From: Thermoactinomyces intermedius
Lineage (GTDB): Bacteria; Bacillota; Bacilli; Thermoactinomycetales; Thermoactinomycetaceae
Length of the DNA stretch: 64,000 nt
Assembly: GCF_016055025.1 (NCBI RefSeq)
Contig: NZ_JAECVW010000008.1
Strand: one strand, 5' to 3'
The position numbers were made by a program, and so were the translations under genes. Below are positions 60,128 to 64,000 of the stretch, one piece after another (the stretch's first letter is position 1; every line of letters starts with the position of its first letter). Below the pieces are notes generated by a model that saw nothing but the letters and a program-made list of their open reading frames with translations, searched no databases and was not told where the DNA came from.

Positions 60128-60994
60128 ATGGAAAGAAACCGGTCAGAGATCAAAGCGATTGCACTGGACATGGACGGGACGATGTTGAATGTAAACAGTC
60201 AGGTGGAGCCGGAATTGGTCGATCTGTTCAGACAACTCAAGCAGGCGGGGATCCGGATTTTTGTTGCGACCGGCCGGACTTTTCCTGAAGTCCGGCGGGT
60301 TCTTCCGGAACATCTGGAAATCGACGGGGTGGTGACGGCCAACGGGGCGGTGACTTATATCGGGGACCAGATCATTTCCCGCCGCACCTTGGATCCGTCC
60401 GTCGTGAGAGAGGCTGTTTTTCAAGCCGGACAGGAGAATATCTATTATGAAGTTCATACGGCTGAAGGCGTCCGTTTTGCCCTGGCAAAAGAGAAAGAGC
60501 GGATGATGGAGGAAGTGTTCAAGGAAAAGCCTGACACGTTGTTTGAAAATGAATGGCTCTCCCGGAAAGCCGCTTTAAAAGAAAAAATGGTCTGGCTGGA
60601 TCATTTGGTGGATGAAGATATCGTCAAAATTTATTTTTTCAGTATGGAGCCCGGGAACATCCGGAAATGGCGGAATGCATTGGAGCGGATGAAAAACCGC
60701 ACGCCGTTTACCCTTTTGTCTTCTTCCAGGCATAATTGTGAAATCATGGCGGACCAGGTGTCGAAGGCATACGGGTTGAGTCTGGTGTTAAAAGAATATC
60801 AGCTTGCGCCCGCCCATTTGATGGCCGTTGGCGACAGCGAAAATGACCTTTCGATGTTTAAGTTAGCATCTCGTGCGGTGGCCATGCAAAACGCCGCGGA
60901 TGAAATCAAAGAGCATGCGGATGAAGTGACGAAACTTCCGTATGACGAGAATGGATTATACCATTTTTTGCGGGAAGAGTTTTTTGGTTCGTAG
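60128..60994 (+). CDS. Cof-type HAD sugar-phosphate phosphatase
   Basis: A 288-residue HAD hydrolase of the Cof subfamily (C2B cap). Motifs are LDMDGTMLN (nucleophile Asp), VATGRT, a Lys in motif III, and VGDSENDLSMF. It probably dephosphorylates a sugar phosphate or FMN-like substrate. ATG at 60128 lies after GGGGAGGG. It is a single-gene unit between two sugar-PTS loci. Confidence 0.9.
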   Translation: MERNRSEIKAIALDMDGTMLNVNSQVEPELVDLFRQLKQAGIRIFVATGRTFPEVRRVLPEHLEIDGVVTANGAVTYIGDQIISRRTLDPSVVREAVFQAGQENIYYEVHTAEGVRFALAKEKERMMEEVFKEKPDTLFENEWLSRKAALKEKMVWLDHLVDEDIVKIYFFSMEPGNIRKWRNALERMKNRTPFTLLSSSRHNCEIMADQVSKAYGLSLVLKEYQLAPAHLMAVGDSENDLSMFKLASRAVAMQNAADEIKEHADEVTKLPYDENGLYHFLREEFFGS

Positions 60995-61003
60995 GTGCAA
61001 AAG

Positions 61004-61039
61004 GGTTGTTGGCAGGAGTGTCTGCCGGCGACCTTTTTT
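61004..61039 (+). terminator. Terminator after the HAD phosphatase gene
   Basis: A stem with GGCAG/CTGCC at the loop and wobble pairs below, followed by six T's. Confidence 0.8.
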
Positions 61040-61067
61040 GTGTATATAATTTTCTTAATTTTTTATA

Positions 61068-61096
61068 TTGAAAAAATATAATTCCGATTATATAAT
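61068..61096 (+). promoter_or_regulatory. Promoter of the lac/gat operon
   Basis: TTGAAA (61068-61073), a 17-base spacer and perfect TATAAT (61091-61096). The predicted start near 61103 excludes the in-frame ATG at 61095 as translation start. Confidence 0.75.
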
Positions 61097-61151
61097 GATA
61101 AATGAAAACAAAAAAGAACATTTTCGAACAATAGAAAGCGGGGGGATCCGA

Positions 61152-61904
61152 ATTCTCAAGCAAGAGAGGCATAAGCGGATCTTGGAAATGATTGAGGAAA
61201 ACATGTTTTTAAAAGTGAATGAAGCCGCCAGGCGCTTGGGCGTAACCGAAATGACGATCCGGCGCGATTTTCAATTTTTGGAGGAACAGGGCCGGATCAT
61301 CCGGGTTCATGGCGGTGCCAGGAAAAAGCCCCCGGGCGGGTATATCGAGCTGTCCCATGACGAGAAGAAAACGTTGAATATCAGGGAGAAAAAGTATGTG
61401 GCCAAGAAAGCCGCCGAATTGATCAAACCGGATGATACCGTTTTTATCGGACCCGGAACGACGACCGAATTGATTTATGATTATATCCAGGCTCCTTCTC
61501 TGAACGTCATTACCAACTCCATCACCATTTTTAACAAATTTCAGGAAAACAAAAATTTTCACGTGGTGTTGGTGGGCGGCCGGCTGCGGGAAAGGACAAA
61601 AACGTTTGTCGGGTATTTTGCCGGCAAATGGATCCGGGATATCAAAGTGCAAAAAGCTTTTATCGGGACCAACGGGATTGCGGACGAACACATCACCACT
61701 GCGGATGAGGAAGAAGGGGCGCTTCAGCGGATCGTGCTGGAAAATTCCGCAGAGAAGTATGTAGTGGCAGACAGCAGCAAATTCGGGGTCCGGGCTTTCC
61801 AAATCATCTGCCATGTTCAAGAGATTACGGGAATTATCACGGATCCGGACATTCCGCCCCTTTATCAGAAGTTATACAAAGATCAGTGCCAAATCATTTG
61901 CTGA
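61152..61904 (+). CDS. lacR: DeoR-family repressor, LacR-type, with apparent AUU start
   Basis: A repressor of about 250 residues. The DeoR HTH is near the N-terminus (VNEAARRLGVTEMTIRRDFQ), and the sugar-phosphate domain has GPGTTTELIYDYI, VVLVGGRLRER and GTNGI. The family usually begins M-L-x-x-E-R; here the matching codons are ATT CTC AAG CAA GAG AGG. No in-frame ATG, GTG or TTG exists between the predicted transcription start and this point. A GGGGGG tract lies six bases upstream as a possible ribosome site. The open frame upstream contains the -10 box. The repressor probably responds to tagatose-6-phosphate. Confidence 0.85.
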   Translation: MLKQERHKRILEMIEENMFLKVNEAARRLGVTEMTIRRDFQFLEEQGRIIRVHGGARKKPPGGYIELSHDEKKTLNIREKKYVAKKAAELIKPDDTVFIGPGTTTELIYDYIQAPSLNVITNSITIFNKFQENKNFHVVLVGGRLRERTKTFVGYFAGKWIRDIKVQKAFIGTNGIADEHITTADEEEGALQRIVLENSAEKYVVADSSKFGVRAFQIICHVQEITGIITDPDIPPLYQKLYKDQCQIIC

Positions 61905-61918
61905 CGGGAGGTTGCCGC

Positions 61919-62347
61919 ATGAAAATTGCCATCGGCAGTGATGCCAAGGGGTTTGAAATGAAACAAGACCTGATCGCTTATTTCCAAAGCTTGGGATATC
62001 CGGTCCGGGATGTGACGCCGGAACCGGATCTGGATTTTGTGGATGCGGCGGTCCGGGTTTCCAAAGCGGTCCGGGACCAACGGGCAGACCGCGGCATCAT
62101 CATTGATGAATACGGGATTGGTTCATTCATGGCCGCCAATAAACACAAAGGCATCATTTGCGCCCATGTATGCAATGAACATTCGGCCGAGATGACCCGG
62201 AGACACAACAACGCCAATATCCTTGCCATCGGAAGCGGCATGGTCGGGAAAACGCTGGCCCGAAAGATCAGCCGGGTTTTTGTGGAGCAGGAATATGACG
62301 GCGGAAGACATCAAATCCGAGTCGACATGCTGAACCGGCAGTGCTGA
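61919..62347 (+). CDS. lacA: Galactose-6-phosphate isomerase subunit LacA
   Basis: A 142-residue protein of the RpiB/LacAB fold; the length equals LacA of staphylococci. It has IAIGSDAKGFEMKQDL at the start and NEHSAEMTRRHNNANILAIG, with an Arg/His phosphate site. With LacB it converts galactose-6-phosphate to tagatose-6-phosphate. ATG at 61919 lies after GGGAGG, 14 bases after the repressor gene. Confidence 0.92.
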   Translation: MKIAIGSDAKGFEMKQDLIAYFQSLGYPVRDVTPEPDLDFVDAAVRVSKAVRDQRADRGIIIDEYGIGSFMAANKHKGIICAHVCNEHSAEMTRRHNNANILAIGSGMVGKTLARKISRVFVEQEYDGGRHQIRVDMLNRQC

Positions 62348-62358
62348 GGAGGGGAACG

Positions 62359-62877
62359 ATGAAGATATCCATCGGCTGTGATCACATTGTCACGGAGATC
62401 AAAGACCATCTCGTGAAATATTTGGAAGCAAGAGGGCACGAGGTGACCGATAACGGCACTTATGACAAGAAGCGGACCCATTATCCCGTATACGGGGTGA
62501 AAACGGCGAAAAAAGTTGCCGATGGGGACGCCGATCTGGGCATTGTTCTTTGCGGCACGGGAGTGGGGATCACCATCAGTGCCAACAAATTAAAAGGCAT
62601 CCGGGCAGCTTTGGTGGAGGATGTGGAAGCGGCCCGATATGCGAGGGAGAAGCTGAATGCCAATGTGCTCGGCATCGGCGGGCGGATTGTGGGAATCGGG
62701 CTGATCGAAAGAATTGTGGATGCATTTTTGGAAACGGAATATGAGCCATCGGCAGAAAATGAACAAACGAATCAACAAATTGATGCATTCCTTGCCGGAA
62801 AGGATCCGGCGCAAGATGAACGCCTCTTTGACGACTTGATTGAGAAGTGGAACCGGGGGGAATATGCCGACCGGTGA
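62359..62877 (+). CDS. lacB: Galactose-6-phosphate isomerase subunit LacB
   Basis: A 172-residue partner of LacA, of standard length. Marks are ISIGCDHIVTEIKDHL, the catalytic-type Cys in GIVLCGTGVGITISANK and NANVLGIGGRIVG. ATG at 62359 lies after GAGGAGGGG. It is 11 bases after lacA. Confidence 0.94.
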   Translation: MKISIGCDHIVTEIKDHLVKYLEARGHEVTDNGTYDKKRTHYPVYGVKTAKKVADGDADLGIVLCGTGVGITISANKLKGIRAALVEDVEAARYAREKLNANVLGIGGRIVGIGLIERIVDAFLETEYEPSAENEQTNQQIDAFLAGKDPAQDERLFDDLIEKWNRGEYADR

Positions 62878-62905
62878 AACCGGCGGAAATGGAGGGTCTG
62901 AACCG

Positions 62906-63397
62906 ATGCCATCATTCTTTCGCCAAGACTTGATCTTTTTTTGTGACCCAAAAACACCGGAAGAAGTTTTTCGCCATATTGGCGGCATTTTGTGCGGGAA
63001 AGGGCTGGTAAAGCCCGGGTTTGTCCGATCGTTGATCCAACGGGAGGCCGATTACCCCACGGGGCTGGATTTGAGTCCGGTGGCCGGGGATTTGCCGAAT
63101 GTTGCGATACCGCATACGGAAGCCGAATATTGTGCGGATCAAGCCCTTGCGGTTGTCAAACTGAATCACGAAATCCCGTTCAGGAACATGATGGCGCCGG
63201 AAAAGGAAATCAAGGTGAGATATCTCTTTTTTATCGTGAATCATGAAAAAGAACAGCAAAGCCGGATGTTATCCTATCTGATGGAGATTTTCACCGATGA
63301 AAAGCGGATGAGACGATTGGATCAATTGGAGGATCCGGCGGAAATTTACCGTTTTTTCACCAGTCATGAAAGCGGAAGGAGTGTTTCCGATGATTAA
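62906..63397 (+). CDS. PTS EIIA, fructose/galactitol type
   Basis: A 163-residue PTS EIIA of the fructose-mannitol class. The phosphorylated His is in NVAIPHTEAEY. The fold pattern FFRQDLIFF...EVFRHIGGILCGKGLV is typical of galactitol EIIA (GatA). It passes phosphate from HPr to the EIIB encoded next. ATG at 62906 lies nine bases after GGAGGG; the longer frame from 62840 runs through the end of lacB. Confidence 0.9.
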   Translation: MPSFFRQDLIFFCDPKTPEEVFRHIGGILCGKGLVKPGFVRSLIQREADYPTGLDLSPVAGDLPNVAIPHTEAEYCADQALAVVKLNHEIPFRNMMAPEKEIKVRYLFFIVNHEKEQQSRMLSYLMEIFTDEKRMRRLDQLEDPAEIYRFFTSHESGRSVSDD

Positions 63398-63695
63398 AAT
63401 TTTGGCGGCCTGTGGTGCCGGGATCAATTCCAGTCACCAAATCAAAACCGGCATTGAAGAGGAGATGAAAAAACGCGGATATGACGTCCAAGTGGATACG
63501 ATGGTGATGAAAGACATCACGGAAGAGATCTTGGCCAAATATGATATTTTTGCACCGATATCCAAACCGAAACTTCCTTTTGAGATTTCCATTCCCATCG
63601 TGGAAGCCGGGCCGATTCTCTACCGGATTTCTCAAATGGCGGATCCTGTCTTTGAAGAATTGGAAAGCGTTATCAAATCGTTGAAAAAACGTTGA
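63390..63695 (+). CDS. PTS EIIB, galactitol type
   Basis: A 101-residue EIIB of the galactitol (GatB) type. The phosphorylated Cys is in ILAACGAGINSS near residue 8. ATG at 63390 lies after GGAAGGAG and overlaps the EIIA gene. Confidence 0.92.
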   Translation: MIKILAACGAGINSSHQIKTGIEEEMKKRGYDVQVDTMVMKDITEEILAKYDIFAPISKPKLPFEISIPIVEAGPILYRISQMADPVFEELESVIKSLKKR

Positions 63696-63719
63696 GTCAG
63701 GGAGAAAGGGGGAATCGGG

Positions 63720-64000
63720 TTGGATTCGATCATCCGGTTTGCCAATCTTATTTTTGAACCGGTCATTGATTTGGGAGCCGCGCCCATGATGTTTATCCTG
63801 TTAACGCTTTTGGCGGTTCTCATGCGCGTTCCGGCCGGCAAGGCGGCAGAGGGCGGATTGAAATTGGCGATTGCGTTGACCGGCATGGGGATTGTCATTG
63901 ACATTTTAACAAGTCATTTTTCTCCAGTGCTGGAGAGTTTTGTAAAATCAACCGGGATTGAACTTTCGATCACGGACGTGGGTTGGGCTCCTTTGGCAAC
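63720..64000 (+). CDS. PTS EIIC, galactitol type, truncated by window end
   Basis: The frame from TTG 63720, behind AAAGGGGGAATC, runs off the window end after about 93 codons. It encodes SIIRFANLIFEPVIDLGA and a membrane segment (MMFILLTLLAVLMRVPAGKA), matching the start of GatC-type permeases. LacAB beside it suggests that galactose enters as galactose-6-phosphate and goes through the tagatose pathway, as with galactose PTS loci of some lactic bacteria. Tagatose-6-phosphate kinase and aldolase may follow outside the window. Confidence 0.88.
   Translation, partial: MDSIIRFANLIFEPVIDLGAAPMMFILLTLLAVLMRVPAGKAAEGGLKLAIALTGMGIVIDILTSHFSPVLESFVKSTGIELSITDVGWAPLA

Noticed and set aside
61068..61151. 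Upstream start of the LacR-type gene at TTG 61068 or ATG 61095.
   Set aside because: These codons lie within the -35 and -10 boxes of a strong promoter and would add residues unlike the family.
1..64000. CRISPR arrays, tRNA or rRNA genes, insertion sequences, prophage.
   Set aside because: No spaced repeats, cloverleaf-like or rRNA sequences, transposase genes or phage modules were seen. The group II intron is the only mobile-type element.

Overview
The window is a stretch of a chromosome from a spore-forming Bacillota (class Bacilli). Gene order follows the Bacillus subtilis chromosome for most of its length: tepA-ylzJ-spoIIIE, ymfF-ymfH-ymfI-ymfJ-ymfK-rodZ-pgsA-cinA, recA, rny-ymdB-spoVS, miaB-ymcA-cotE, mutS-mutL, miaA-hfq, spoVK-hflX-ynbB-glnR-glnA. 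Sporulation genes (spoIIIE, spoVS, cotE, spoVK) and sigma-H, sigma-E and sigma-K-like promoter motifs agree with this. The moderate G+C and strong GGAGG-type ribosome sites suggest a Bacillales relative such as Thermoactinomycetaceae, but the family is an inference only.

Layout. 1-2.8 kb: the 3' end of a nonribosomal peptide synthetase, a PCYCGC-type lipoprotein gene on the minus strand, and a probable small RNA. 2.8-4.9 kb: dihydroxyacetone kinase, with DhaL and DhaM fused. 4.9-21.7 kb: tepA to pgsA-cinA plus a DEAD-box helicase; where most relatives have one rodZ-type gene, four stand in tandem. 21.8-27.4 kb: recA behind a LexA box, leading an overlapping operon with recX, an SbcD/Mre11-like nuclease and an SbcC/Rad50-like ATPase split into separate genes. 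27.6-38.7 kb: RNase Y, YmdB, SpoVS, a dipeptidase, 2-oxoacid:ferredoxin oxidoreductase, Xpt, MiaB, YmcA and CotE. 38.8-40.2 kb: an amidoligase-like gene with a sigma-K-like promoter beside cotE.

40.3-45.1 kb: mutS is interrupted by a 2175-bp group II intron two codons after its mismatch-recognition Phe-x-Glu motif. Both splice sites, EBS1, EBS2, domain V and a branch-point A can be placed. The intron-encoded protein is an intact 500-residue frame that has lost its reverse-transcriptase catalytic residues (YADD has become YAGE, the motif A Asp is Ser) and its endonuclease domain, but keeps the maturase domain. This looks like an immobile intron whose protein is kept only to splice mutS.

45.1-55.3 kb: mutL, a methyltransferase, miaA, hfq, spoVK, hflX, ynbB, a DUF456 protein, and glnR-glnA under a GlnR box. 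55.4-60 kb: a small secreted protein, then an RpiR regulator, an alpha-glucoside PTS permease and a GH4 phospho-glucosidase, with a cre site. 60.1-64 kb: a HAD phosphatase and a galactose/galactitol PTS operon (LacR-type regulator with an apparent AUU start, LacA, LacB, EIIA, EIIB, EIIC), cut by the window end. I saw no rRNA, tRNA, CRISPR array or insertion sequence.
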